Assembly (NCBI RefSeq): GCF_048541585.1
Contig: NZ_CP183303.1
Span: 1,860,001-1,924,000 of the forward strand
Direction: 5' to 3'
Length of the DNA stretch: 64,000 nt
DNA from: Legionella_C sp048541585
GTDB lineage: Bacteria > Pseudomonadota > Gammaproteobacteria > Legionellales > Legionellaceae
Shown here: piece by piece, positions 54,006 through 63,412 of the stretch
How the letters are laid out: each line of letters begins with the position of its first letter
How positions within the stretch are numbered: position 1 is the stretch's first letter
Program-made: the position numbers and the translations under genes
The notes under the pieces: generated by a model
Databases searched by the model: none
Seen by the model: the letters and a program-made list of their open reading frames with translations, nothing else
What the model was told of the DNA's origin: nothing

Positions 54006-54965
54006 TTGATAGTTAGACGAGAAATAATATCAGTTTTAACTTTTTCATTTTGGCAAAACTATTTTATTTTAATGCGTCCTTATCTATTGTTTATATCAGG
54101 TATTACAGGCTTATTAGGGATGGCCCAAGCCCAAGCACCTTTCTCTCCTACCTTTATTGTTTTATTTGTTATTTTCTTTTTTAGTTATGGTGTAGGTCAA
54201 GCGCTTACCGATTGCTATCAAATAGATACCGATAGCCTCTCCTCACCTTATCGACCTTTAGTGACGGGTCAATTAAATAAGGAATCAGTATTCCTTATTA
54301 GCTTAAGCTTTTTAACATTAGCTAGCGCTATTTTAGCAGTTGAAAATTATTACAATATATTTGTAGCAAGCTTAGCAACCGTTGGCTTAATGACTTATAC
54401 TTTTTTTAAACGTCGCTTTTGGGGCGGACCACTTTATAATGGTTGGATAGTAGCTGCGCTTTATGTACTCGCATTTCAATCTTTTAAACCTCTAAACTGG
54501 CAAGATACACAAGTTATTCTTACATTATTTACAGTATTATTTGCTTATGCTCACTTTGTACTGGTAGGTTACTTCAAAGACATTGAAGCTGATAGAAAAA
54601 CTGCTTATTACACTTTACCTGTAGTGTACGGTCGAAAAGTATCGTGTCATATTAGTACGTTATTAACAACAGCAGCGTTAAGTTGTTCTTGGTTATTACT
54701 TCATTTAGAACAATCAATTAATTACATATCATTATTAATCTTTCTTATATCTCTTAGTACTTATGGCATAGGACAAATTTTGCTTTATCAGAACAAAACA
54801 GACGAAACAGCTTATAAACCCATTCTATTTTCTGTACACGCCTACTTACTGTTAATATCTTCTCTGATTTTACAATTAAGACCAGACTGGTTACTTTTTA
54901 TGCTCATCTATTATGGATTTTTTATATTTTCTCTACGATATAGGCCTTGTAAAGCGCAAATATGA
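54006..54965 (+). CDS. UbiA-family prenyltransferase-like membrane protein
   Basis: 319 residues with about eight to nine helices. Both aspartate-rich motifs are present: DCYQIDTD near residues 69-76 and DIEAD near 191. They bind Mg2+-diphosphate of an isoprenyl donor in UbiA enzymes. PYRPLVTGQL is also typical. The start is a TTG with a textbook AAGGAGG six bases upstream. The acceptor is unknown. It opens a run with a broken kinase-like gene, an alpha-oxoamine synthase and a BtaA-like gene, which suggests lipid or quinone-like metabolism. Confidence 0.85.
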   Translation: MIVRREIISVLTFSFWQNYFILMRPYLLFISGITGLLGMAQAQAPFSPTFIVLFVIFFFSYGVGQALTDCYQIDTDSLSSPYRPLVTGQLNKESVFLISLSFLTLASAILAVENYYNIFVASLATVGLMTYTFFKRRFWGGPLYNGWIVAALYVLAFQSFKPLNWQDTQVILTLFTVLFAYAHFVLVGYFKDIEADRKTAYYTLPVVYGRKVSCHISTLLTTAALSCSWLLLHLEQSINYISLLIFLISLSTYGIGQILLYQNKTDETAYKPILFSVHAYLLLISSLILQLRPDWLLFMLIYYGFFIFSLRYRPCKAQI

Positions 54966-55014
54966 TTACTATTTTTTTGAATAAAAATGCAGCTGGGCTT
55001 TGTGCGGCATTAAA

Positions 55015-55248
55015 ATGTCAGCGTTTCAGCAACCATCTACTTACAAACTACCACTTATTGCCTCATTACTTTATTTAATAGGAGGGGAATTTTAGAAAAA
55101 TAAACATCATCGGAGTATCTATTTTACAAATGGCGCAGTAAAGCTTAATGGAATAGAGCCTTTTCTGATTGAATTAGATAGTGAGTTAATCAAAATCCAA
55201 TCAGTAACAATTTCAATAAAAGCTAATGCGATACGTTGTTGCTCTTAA
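55015..55248 (+). pseudogene. Remnant resembling the C-terminus of a diacylglycerol/sphingosine-kinase-like protein
   Basis: One frame reads LPLIASLLYLIGGEF, an in-frame TAG at 55093, then YFTNGAVKLNGIEPFLIELD, SELIKIQSVTISIKANAIR and a stop at 55246. The pattern PFxIELDxE..K..SVTI.I.PNAIR resembles the last strands of DagK/YegS lipid kinases (xxDGE...P..I.V.P.AL.V). The catalytic part is missing, so it is a dead fragment. Assignment is tentative. Confidence 0.4.
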
Positions 55249-55261
55249 ATGAGGTTATGGG

Positions 55262-56530
55262 ATGTCTAGTATTATCAATGATGAAAGAATTAGCTTAAAA
55301 CAATTATTTCGCCAGCAACAAAAACAAACCTATCAACAAAGAGTTAAAAACTTTGCTGTATATAGTGACAATCTTAAGCAAACAGGTCTCTCACTCTTTC
55401 ATCGTAAAATCCTTTCTCCTGCTGATAGAATAGTTAAAGTCGCTTGCAATTTTGAATCACAAGTTCGTGATATGTTAATGTTTGGCTCTAATAACTATCT
55501 AGGATTTGCTAATCATAATTATATAAAGAGTAAGGTTAGCGACGCTATTGATAAGTTTGGAGTCGGTATAGGTGGCCCGCCTTTACTCAATGGCAATCAC
55601 TATCTATTAACAGAATTGGAGCGCCGGTTAGCACACTTTAAGGGTTATGAAGATGCTTTAGTTTTTCCTAGTGGTTATGCAACCAACTTAGGCCTATTTT
55701 CTAGCTTGCCGCTTAAAAAAGATATCGTAATAGTAGATGAAAAGCATCACGCCTCTTGCTTTGACGGCTTAAAACTTAAAAAAATTCCTTTCACTATTTT
55801 TGCCCATAACAATCTAGCCGATTTAGATAATAAAATAAAACTAGCCAAAGCTGATTTTGCTGGCGATTGCTTTATTGCTATAGAAGGCGTTTATTCCATG
55901 CAAGGTGATTTAGCAAAATTACCTGAATTAGTTATAAAAGCACAACAACACAAAGCCATTCTAATTCTCGATGATGCTCATGGGACAGGGGTACTTGGTG
56001 ATAAAGGAAAAGGTACTATGAATTATTTTCAAACTTCGTATGACCATTGCTTGTCTATGGGAACATTTAGTAAAACCTTTGCCGTTACAGGTGGCTTTGT
56101 ATGTGGCAACCATGAGATTATAGAATATTTACGTTATTTTGCTCGCTCTTATATGTTTTCTGGCAGCTTAAGTCCAATGCAATGTGCAGCTGTTCTGGCA
56201 GGTTTAGATCTTTTAGAACAAGAGCCACATTATCAACAAACATTATTAGCCAATAGTCGATATGCAACTGAATTGATTCAGCAGTTAGGGATTGATGTCT
56301 ATACTGAGTCGGCTATTTTAGTTTTACCTTTAAAACACTCCATGAATATCGAGAAAGTTGCGCTGGATTTTCATGTCAATAATATATTTGTGAATACTAT
56401 TAAGTATCCCGCCGTAGAAGAAGGACAAGAATGTGTACGCATCAGTTTTTCAGCCATCCATACTAAAAAAGATATTGAGCAGCTGGTAAATATTATTGAA
56501 AAAATATGGGCATTAGAAAGTGACAATTAA
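55262..56530 (+). CDS. Alpha-oxoamine synthase (PLP-dependent, 8-amino-7-oxononanoate synthase / serine palmitoyltransferase type)
   Basis: 422 residues. Family blocks: SNNYLGFANHNY, GVGIGGPPLLNGNHYLLTELE, EGVYSMQGDLAKLPEL, DDAHGTGVLG and the PLP lysine K271 in TFSKTFAVTGG. The family condenses an amino acid with an acyl-CoA (BioF, KBL, SPT, LqsA, HemA). The 60-residue N-terminal extension and PPLLNG in place of the more common SRLVSG point to a branch near serine palmitoyltransferase or LqsA rather than BioF. No lqsR or lqsS is adjacent. It precedes the BtaA-like gene by three bases. Confidence 0.87.
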   Translation: MSSIINDERISLKQLFRQQQKQTYQQRVKNFAVYSDNLKQTGLSLFHRKILSPADRIVKVACNFESQVRDMLMFGSNNYLGFANHNYIKSKVSDAIDKFGVGIGGPPLLNGNHYLLTELERRLAHFKGYEDALVFPSGYATNLGLFSSLPLKKDIVIVDEKHHASCFDGLKLKKIPFTIFAHNNLADLDNKIKLAKADFAGDCFIAIEGVYSMQGDLAKLPELVIKAQQHKAILILDDAHGTGVLGDKGKGTMNYFQTSYDHCLSMGTFSKTFAVTGGFVCGNHEIIEYLRYFARSYMFSGSLSPMQCAAVLAGLDLLEQEPHYQQTLLANSRYATELIQQLGIDVYTESAILVLPLKHSMNIEKVALDFHVNNIFVNTIKYPAVEEGQECVRISFSAIHTKKDIEQLVNIIEKIWALESDN

Positions 56531-56533
56531 TCT

Positions 56534-57619
56534 ATGAATAAATTAGGCTATTCTTCTTGTAATGAAGATGCAAATTCTGAAGTGGTGGCTCTTAATATTC
56601 AGCCAACAGATACCCTTCTCTGCATTACCGGTAGTGGAGCGCGAGTCCTTGACTTGTTAACGCAATCACCTAATAAAATTATTGCTGTTGATAACAACAA
56701 GGCTCAGCAATATTTGTTAAAATTAAAAGTAGCCGCGATTAAGTTACTTACTTATTCTGAATTTGCTCACTTTTTAGGATTACTTCCTTGCCAAAAGCGA
56801 TTAAAAACCTATCAGCAATTAAGGCCTTGGCTAACTCAAGATGCTCAACTATTCTGGGATAAAAATAAGCAGAAAATTAAAAAAGGTATTCTTTATCAAG
56901 GCAATTGGGAACGATACTTTAGAAGGAATGCCAAACTTAGCTGGCTAATTAGACATAGGAAACACCATAAGCTATTAAATTTTAAAGAAATAAGCGCACA
57001 GGCGCAATTTTGGCAACAAAAATGGGATTCTTTATTTTGGCGTAGTTTACTTAAATTATCAGCTAATCGTTTAATCTGGCGCTTTGTCTTACGCGATCCT
57101 GGCTTTTATGCGTTTGTTCCTGCTAAATTTAATATTTATCGCTATATTAAAAGCTGCTTAGATAAAGCAAGTACAGCTTTTTTGTTTAATCAAAGTCATT
57201 TTACACAACTTTTATTTAATGGTGCCTGGGATAATAAGTATTTACCTCTACATTTACAGCCACAATACTATGAAGGATTAAAAAGTAAAATAGATGCTAT
57301 TGAATACACTACAACTGATTTATTAGCAGCCCTTAATAATTTATCCCCACATTCTATCGATAAATTTAGTTTATCGGATTTTGGTTCTTATACTTCTGAG
57401 GTTGATTATTACCAAACTTGGCAAGCTATTACCCGGGTTGCTAAGCCAAATGCTATCGTTTGTGAGCGGCAGTTTTTAGTGAAAAGACCTATTATGGAAA
57501 CGCCATATCTGCAACGCAATAGGCACCTAGAAACACAATTACAACAAACGGACCAATCTATTTTTTATAGTTTTATTATCGCAAATCTACTACCAATTGA
57601 GAGATATAATAATAACTGA
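56534..57619 (+). CDS. DUF3419/BtaA-like SAM-dependent aminocarboxypropyl transferase
   Basis: 361 residues. The family (BtaA) moves the 3-amino-3-carboxypropyl group of S-adenosylmethionine to diacylglycerol in betaine-lipid synthesis. Seen here: a SAM-binding Rossmann start TDTLLCITGSGARVLDLL with AVDNNKAQ; the helical insert with ILYQGNWERYFR; and a C-terminal block with SLSDFGSYTSEVDYYQTWQAITRVAKPNAIVCERQFL. No BtaB-type N-methyltransferase is next to it, so the product may not be a betaine lipid. It starts three bases after the oxoamine synthase stop, indicating one operon. The gap 57620-57941 holds nothing I can support. Confidence 0.83.
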   Translation: MNKLGYSSCNEDANSEVVALNIQPTDTLLCITGSGARVLDLLTQSPNKIIAVDNNKAQQYLLKLKVAAIKLLTYSEFAHFLGLLPCQKRLKTYQQLRPWLTQDAQLFWDKNKQKIKKGILYQGNWERYFRRNAKLSWLIRHRKHHKLLNFKEISAQAQFWQQKWDSLFWRSLLKLSANRLIWRFVLRDPGFYAFVPAKFNIYRYIKSCLDKASTAFLFNQSHFTQLLFNGAWDNKYLPLHLQPQYYEGLKSKIDAIEYTTTDLLAALNNLSPHSIDKFSLSDFGSYTSEVDYYQTWQAITRVAKPNAIVCERQFLVKRPIMETPYLQRNRHLETQLQQTDQSIFYSFIIANLLPIERYNNN

Positions 57620-57941
57620 AGCTAGTTTCATTAAACTTATGCGGCAAAAATAACTAATTTCTCCTCAGTAGAAATATTTTAGCTGACCATCATGGTGATT
57701 TTGAAATTCTTTTTACCCTACTTAGAGTTATTTAAACTATAAAAAGCCCAAATTTAAATTCATCCAGAAAAATTGTGATAAATCCAGCTAAAGCATTGTA
57801 AAATAACTTCTTCCTAAACAGCTTATTTAAGATTATCTTTTGCAATTTTCCCAAAAAAGGACATTTATCCAACTTTTTTGCCATCATTTTATCAATTAAG
57901 GTCTATAATTTGAGATATTTGTACAAAATATGTTGTGATTT

Positions 57942-58769
57942 ATGAGTTATTCTGAGTTAAAAAGCAAATATTACCAAACAATTAATAAAATAGTTTTACT
58001 ACAGCCATCATCTCAGGATAAAAGCCCCTTCGCTGGGCTTTGTCTTAACATCATTAACAATTTAGAAACGTCTACTATTGATCAGAAATTCCTTGAAGAA
58101 CATATAATAAAGATAGCTGCTACACAGCTATTTTCGCTTTTAAATGTTGATTCAATTGAAGACCATGAAAAATTCAATACCGCTTTAGAATTAATAAGGC
58201 AAACACTTAGAGTGTGGCTTAATAATGATGATTTGCTAAAACCACCAGAGGAATTAATTAACTTATTTTCAAGCGGCGATAACACTCAAAAAGAAACGCT
58301 AGTTCTTAAGTTAGCTCTTCTAAAGATAGCCACTATAGCACCAAAAGCTGATTTGAATTTTGATAAATATAAAGAGCAATTATCTTCTAAGGTTGATAAT
58401 ACGTCACTAAAGATGCAAGCAGAGACATTAAAACCTAAAGAAAGCGCCTTAACAGAAGCTGATTTTATAGACGAGTTAGTGCAATACTTAGCCAAATGTA
58501 GAAACTCCGAAACTAATTTGCGTCACTATGGACGATTGTGGGTTGTAGATACAAGCCTTGAAATTCAAGCAGTAGAAGTATTACTAGACGCTTTAAAAGG
58601 TAAAAATAATATTGATGCGTTTACAGATGACATATTAATTACATTAAGAAAGGGAGAATTAGGAAAAATTATTAAAAAATATGAAGAATGTAAGTTACTT
58701 CCTGAGCCATTTTTAATGGCTGAAAATATTCACTCTTTACATCATATATCTAGCATGACACGTCCATAA
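57942..58769 (+). CDS. Protein of unknown function (putative effector)
   Basis: 275 residues, entirely helical by composition, with no signal peptide, membrane segment or known motif (SELKSKYYQTINKIVLLQPS..., KLALLKIATIAPKADLNFDKY...). The C-terminal 20 residues are polar and end SLHHISSMTRP. It precedes the FAD protein on the same strand but 290 bp apart; the intervening DNA is AT-rich and shows no gene. Confidence 0.55.
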   Translation: MSYSELKSKYYQTINKIVLLQPSSQDKSPFAGLCLNIINNLETSTIDQKFLEEHIIKIAATQLFSLLNVDSIEDHEKFNTALELIRQTLRVWLNNDDLLKPPEELINLFSSGDNTQKETLVLKLALLKIATIAPKADLNFDKYKEQLSSKVDNTSLKMQAETLKPKESALTEADFIDELVQYLAKCRNSETNLRHYGRLWVVDTSLEIQAVEVLLDALKGKNNIDAFTDDILITLRKGELGKIIKKYEECKLLPEPFLMAENIHSLHHISSMTRP

Positions 58770-59059
58770 TTGGATATGAATTTGTTTTTTTAAGGTTTAA
58801 ATATCCTAGAGTTTAGTACCTATTTATTTTTGGCCTTAATTAATTTCTGTATTACAGCGAGATAGCCTTTTTAAGCTGGGATAAAGCAAAGATATAGGAC
58901 TTTTTTTAAGTTTAATTAAATCAACGCTTTAGCTTACGGAGAGGTTATAAATAATCACACCATAAAAAAGAATAAATTTTTTACAATTTTTATATTTTTT
59001 AATTAATTTGTTTAATCTTCTATAATTAGGTTAACCAAGTATTAATAATTCCTAAATTT

Positions 59060-62000
59060 ATGCCTGAAAGTAACCAAGATAGTTGTGATCTACTTATAGT
59101 GGGCATGGGCCCAGTTGGCTTAACAGCAGCTTATGAAGCTGCAAGAAATGGTCATACAGTCAGAATAATTGATAAACGTAAAGAAGCAGAGATTGCATTA
59201 CGACCGCAGCCACTGGTTCTCGAACCCATGAGAAAGAAACAATTATTAGATATGATTACTGAGTTTGACCAATTAAGTGAAAAAGACTTTAAATTTATTG
59301 ATAATCTATTAGTCTCTCCTGAGGTTAAAGTCTCTAGCATACAAAAATTTATTTTACGTCGAATTGAAGCACTTAATAAGCATCAGAAGAAGCAAGGAAA
59401 GCCTCCGGCTATTATTTTAAATTTTTATACGAACCTCACCCAGGTAAAATTAAAAGTAGGTGAAGCAAGTTTTGAAGCACCTAAGCAGCAATCCGAACTT
59501 ATAGATGAGCAACCTGATGCAGGCAAAGGTGGTACTTTAACTCCAACACTTAACCAAACAACTCAAACCATACACTTTCAACATCTTATAGAAGCTGATG
59601 GTGCTTTAGCTCCTACACTAGGTTTATTACGCGAAAATTCTGAGGTAAAAATAGAACGGGAAACGCCAAAAGATATGGGTTATCTAGCTTCTGATTATCA
59701 TTTCGGTGCTTATGTCTCTATAAAAAGCAAAGTTCCTTTTGAGCCTCCTTCTAACGAATTTGGCGCCTCAAATTTAAATGACAAATTATTTTTTGCGCGC
59801 TTTGAGCATAAATCATATTCTAAAAGCGATAAAAAATCTGCCAAACTAGGTTTTGTAGGTGAAATTCCCAAATCTATTTATAAAATATCCGATGAAGTAG
59901 CACGCAAAGAAGCTGCGCTTGCTTATGTAAAGCGCGCGCTGACGCGATATTTGAAAATTTCTGAAGATGATTTTGTAGTAGACCTTGTTCAAAGTGAAAA
60001 GACACAAGGAGCTAAAGAAAAAGTCAAAATGTTGTTTTTTAAAATTGATAGCTTACAAGCAACAAGAGCTTTTGAAAGCCATATGGGGCATTATTTTTGT
60101 TTATTAGGCGATGCTTATTTTACACCTAACTATCATGTTGCTCATGGACTTAATGATGGGATAGAATCTGCAAAGGAACTAGCACAATTACCTAAAGATT
60201 CTGATAATGTAGAAGAGCATATGCTCAAATGTGAAAAGTTATTGATAAAAAATGCAAAAGAAGCGCGTAAACAAATGATTTCTATTCGTTATCTAAGAAT
60301 GCTGCCTCATTTAGGTATAAAAATTCTAACCCACCAAATAGAGCAAGTAGTAGAAACGCGGGAAAAAGAAAATAAACTCAGTGTAAATCCTATTAAAGGT
60401 GACGTAATTTCTAGCACCTACATTAGTAAAAGATGCTTAAATATCATTGCTTCACCACTTAATTTAATTCAAAAAGGCTCACCAAATTATACAGTTGGAT
60501 TTATTTCTGCAAAAGCATTGAAAGATCCCTTAGATATTGCTGAATTAAATAAATTATTTAAAGACAATGATGGTGTTCCATTTACTATAAGAAAAGTTGA
60601 AGATGAGCAAATAAAGTATTATATCTTTGTAAGAAATTCATCTGGCGAAGGGAAGTTGATTGAGAAAGAATTAGATGATGCACATATTACACATTTATAC
60701 GGAAAATCGATAGATGAATTATTTAGCCAAAATTTTATAACCTTAGATAAAGATAATTATCCTCTTAGAGAACACTATACTTTTTTATCAGAAAATGAAA
60801 TTGAGCAACTATTTTCACAAGTTACTACTTTATATGAATTCTTAGATAATTACCCCAATCTTGTTTGGCAGTTTAAACTGGAAATAACTGGTCAACTGTA
60901 TGCCATTCAAAAATGGTTAAATGAAAATAAAAAAGTTATTGAAAAATATAGCAATCAATATGATGTAGATATCGCTGCAGAAATAAACAAAATTAAAACA
61001 TTTTTTATTTCGACTCTAGCAGAAACTACAGCATCTTACTCCGCGAGTGATGCTCAAACTGTTTTAAATGCTGCTATTACTTTAAAAGTTCCAACTGTAG
61101 CGCAATCATTAGTGTTATGCGGTGTTAATCCCTTTGTAGCTGAAAAAAGTAATTTAGTTGAGCAATCTTTATTTAATTTATCTTTCTTAGAGCCAGACGA
61201 TAGTAATTATTTAGCAGCCTATGCTGATTCAAGATTTACACTACATTATCTATTACTCGCTGCAGGCCCCAAACATATATTAGATAAACCAGCTAGAGGC
61301 AATCTTACTATAGATATCATTGAAAAATTAATGATATTTATTCATAAAGACAAAGTCTTTATCAATCTAACCTCAAAAGAGCTTTTAGCATTAGCTAAAC
61401 AGTATCAATTAGACATCAAAAGTGAGCAAGATCGAGATATTAAAGTTTATTTAAAATCTTATTTAATAAATTATTTAGAGAAGGTAAAAGCTGAAGCTTT
61501 AACTACGCAAATTAAATCGTTTGCTAAAGCCAACCAAGGTAAAGAAATAATAACCCTTTTAAGTAGGTTAAATGAGCATGAAACATTAGCCGAGAGCAAT
61601 AAATATTATAAGCTGCAGGGATTAATGAATGCTTTGTTTTATAGTCTGCTAAACCCTAAATCATGCTCAGAATGTATAAATCTATGTGGTGCAAATTTGC
61701 TTGATTTCTTACTAAAAAGAGATGATTCCTATTACGACTTAACTAAAAACGATTTTTGTCTTCACCATGAGTTAAGAGAAAAAGCTAGTGAATTAATCAA
61801 TGAACCACGATTTGCAGCTAATCGTAAAACATTATTAAAAAAACTATCAAAACAACTTTTGTTGAAACTTCAAGAGCCCACAAATACGATTGATGACTTA
61901 ATTAATATCTACAATTTAGCTAAGAAATTAAACTTATTTAAAAATGATAAAGAACTAGGATTTTTTAGCTTAAAGGCCTCGAGCGGCCGTCACGATAAAC

Positions 62001-62236
62001 TGCTTGAATCCTTGCAGCAACATGTTTTTGATAAAGTAAAAGAGGACAATAAAGAAAATAAACTTATTGAACAAATCTTTGATCTCTTTGATCAAGATGA
62101 TTATACACAAACTATTAGAGAAATACTTGATTTTTCTATTTATCCTCAAGATAAGCCGTCAAAATGGGAGAAAGAATTACGAAACATTGCTTTTGACGAG
62201 TACCATACTCAAGATTTAAGCATAAATCAGCTGTAA
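59060..62236 (+). CDS. FAD-dependent monooxygenase-like protein with long C-terminal extension (putative effector)
   Basis: 1058 residues. The N-terminal 400 resemble flavin monooxygenases: the Rossmann GMGPVGLTAAYEAARNGHTVRIIDKR near residues 16-42, a substrate region around 140-330, and GDAYFTPNYHVAHGLNDGIESA near 350, matching the GD motif that contacts FAD ribityl. The remaining 650 residues are helical and unrecognised (no signal peptide, no repeats that I can see). A flavoenzyme head on a long helical tail occurs in MICAL-like eukaryotic proteins and in some Legionella substrates; function here is unknown. The ribosome site is weak. Confidence 0.78.
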   Translation: MPESNQDSCDLLIVGMGPVGLTAAYEAARNGHTVRIIDKRKEAEIALRPQPLVLEPMRKKQLLDMITEFDQLSEKDFKFIDNLLVSPEVKVSSIQKFILRRIEALNKHQKKQGKPPAIILNFYTNLTQVKLKVGEASFEAPKQQSELIDEQPDAGKGGTLTPTLNQTTQTIHFQHLIEADGALAPTLGLLRENSEVKIERETPKDMGYLASDYHFGAYVSIKSKVPFEPPSNEFGASNLNDKLFFARFEHKSYSKSDKKSAKLGFVGEIPKSIYKISDEVARKEAALAYVKRALTRYLKISEDDFVVDLVQSEKTQGAKEKVKMLFFKIDSLQATRAFESHMGHYFCLLGDAYFTPNYHVAHGLNDGIESAKELAQLPKDSDNVEEHMLKCEKLLIKNAKEARKQMISIRYLRMLPHLGIKILTHQIEQVVETREKENKLSVNPIKGDVISSTYISKRCLNIIASPLNLIQKGSPNYTVGFISAKALKDPLDIAELNKLFKDNDGVPFTIRKVEDEQIKYYIFVRNSSGEGKLIEKELDDAHITHLYGKSIDELFSQNFITLDKDNYPLREHYTFLSENEIEQLFSQVTTLYEFLDNYPNLVWQFKLEITGQLYAIQKWLNENKKVIEKYSNQYDVDIAAEINKIKTFFISTLAETTASYSASDAQTVLNAAITLKVPTVAQSLVLCGVNPFVAEKSNLVEQSLFNLSFLEPDDSNYLAAYADSRFTLHYLLLAAGPKHILDKPARGNLTIDIIEKLMIFIHKDKVFINLTSKELLALAKQYQLDIKSEQDRDIKVYLKSYLINYLEKVKAEALTTQIKSFAKANQGKEIITLLSRLNEHETLAESNKYYKLQGLMNALFYSLLNPKSCSECINLCGANLLDFLLKRDDSYYDLTKNDFCLHHELREKASELINEPRFAANRKTLLKKLSKQLLLKLQEPTNTIDDLINIYNLAKKLNLFKNDKELGFFSLKASSGRHDKLLESLQQHVFDKVKEDNKENKLIEQIFDLFDQDDYTQTIREILDFSIYPQDKPSKWEKELRNIAFDEYHTQDLSINQL

Positions 62237-62370
62237 TTTTTTAAAACTTTCTTATTTTTAGGTATTTCTTAACTAACTACATTATTTTCTAGTAATATAT
62301 TCCTAAAAGCTCATAACAAAATTTATAGTATACTTCTTTCGAAAGTGCGATTGCCGGCCAAGCTCAAATA

Positions 62371-62419
62371 AAAAAAGCACTTCAAAATGCTCATGTACTT
62401 TATGCACATGGTGCTTTTT
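62371..62419. terminator. Bidirectional terminator
   Basis: AAAAAAGCAC pairs with GTGCTTTTT, and inner CATGT with ACATG, between two convergent genes (FAD protein and HAD protein). Confidence 0.75.
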
Positions 62420-62501
62420 CAGCGCCTTTTCATTTGACTGTGTTTCATTACTAATGGTTTAGCAATAAATCTAGTACATATTTGGTATAGGCCATCATTA
62501 A

Positions 62502-63221
62502 TTAATTAGAGCGTCCTAGACCTAAAGGATTTTCTTTACTATGTTCATTAGTCACATCTTCCTTTTGAGATGGATTAAAGAAAGAATCACGGGTAACAAC
62601 AGATTTAGTACTATTAAGATAAGATTTAATAGCTTTAAGATAATTTGCCCATGTAAATTGGCCAACAGGCTCTTTATAAGCGAAAATTTCTTGCTCCTCA
62701 TACTCTAAATCTTTAGTAGCATTAAGCATATTAGTATAATCTTTCTCATCGTCATCCATTATATAAATTTGTTCTGCTCTCATATCTAATTTATTTAAAT
62801 TGTTATAAACTTCATCATATTTCCGACCTGAGTCTTTAATGTTTATTCTGCTAATTTCATCTGCGCTAAAACCTTGATATTTTAATAGTTCCTGAATGTA
62901 ATCAGCTCGGTTTCTAGTAATAATATTAACGACAACATCACTTTCTTTAAGTATTTCATGCAAAAAGTTGACGGCCTCAGGGTCCATTAATATATCTTCA
63001 TCATTAGTATTTTTGCTAAAGTCAACTTGTTCTACAGGACCAAATTTTTGCATAAATAATTCTTGCACTTCGGATGTACTTTTTAGTAGTCCTGGAAGGT
63101 GATATTGCTTTGTAGGAGATTTAAGTAAAGATTGATAAAATGGGCTAAAAACAGTTTTAGACCCTTGTCGGCGGGTAATAGTGCCATCAAAATCAGTATA
63201 AACCACTACCTTAGTAGGCAT
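62502..63221 (-). CDS. HAD-superfamily phosphatase-like protein
   Basis: 239 residues. Motif I is YTDFDGTITRR (D10 and D12), motif II lies in VVNIITRNRADYI, and acidic motif IV in YIMDDDEKDY near residue 155, all expected for Mg2+-dependent HAD phosphatases. A lysine for motif III is likely in GRKYDEV. The C-terminal 50 residues are polar and Glu/Lys-rich (SQKEDVTNEHSKENPLGLG), unlike housekeeping HAD enzymes and compatible with a translocation tail. It stands alone, convergent with the FAD gene. Confidence 0.8.
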   Translation of the reverse strand: MPTKVVVYTDFDGTITRRQGSKTVFSPFYQSLLKSPTKQYHLPGLLKSTSEVQELFMQKFGPVEQVDFSKNTNDEDILMDPEAVNFLHEILKESDVVVNIITRNRADYIQELLKYQGFSADEISRINIKDSGRKYDEVYNNLNKLDMRAEQIYIMDDDEKDYTNMLNATKDLEYEEQEIFAYKEPVGQFTWANYLKAIKSYLNSTKSVVTRDSFFNPSQKEDVTNEHSKENPLGLGRSN

Positions 63222-63412
63222 AATTTTCTCTCATTATTATCGTGTATCTTAAAATTATAACTGAGTATTATTAAAAAAATATTAAGTGATTTTAATAAAA
63301 TAAATCCAATAACTTGTTCTAAAATTATGCAATTTTTTTTTAATTATTTTAGTAATTTTTTGAATTAAAATTGGTATCATTATTGCACCAATCACGCGTG
63401 CACTAGTTTTTC

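Noticed and set aside
55262..56530. Calling the oxoamine synthase LqsA (autoinducer synthase)
   Set aside because: No lqsR or lqsS gene is adjacent and the context is lipid-like; the family alone does not decide.
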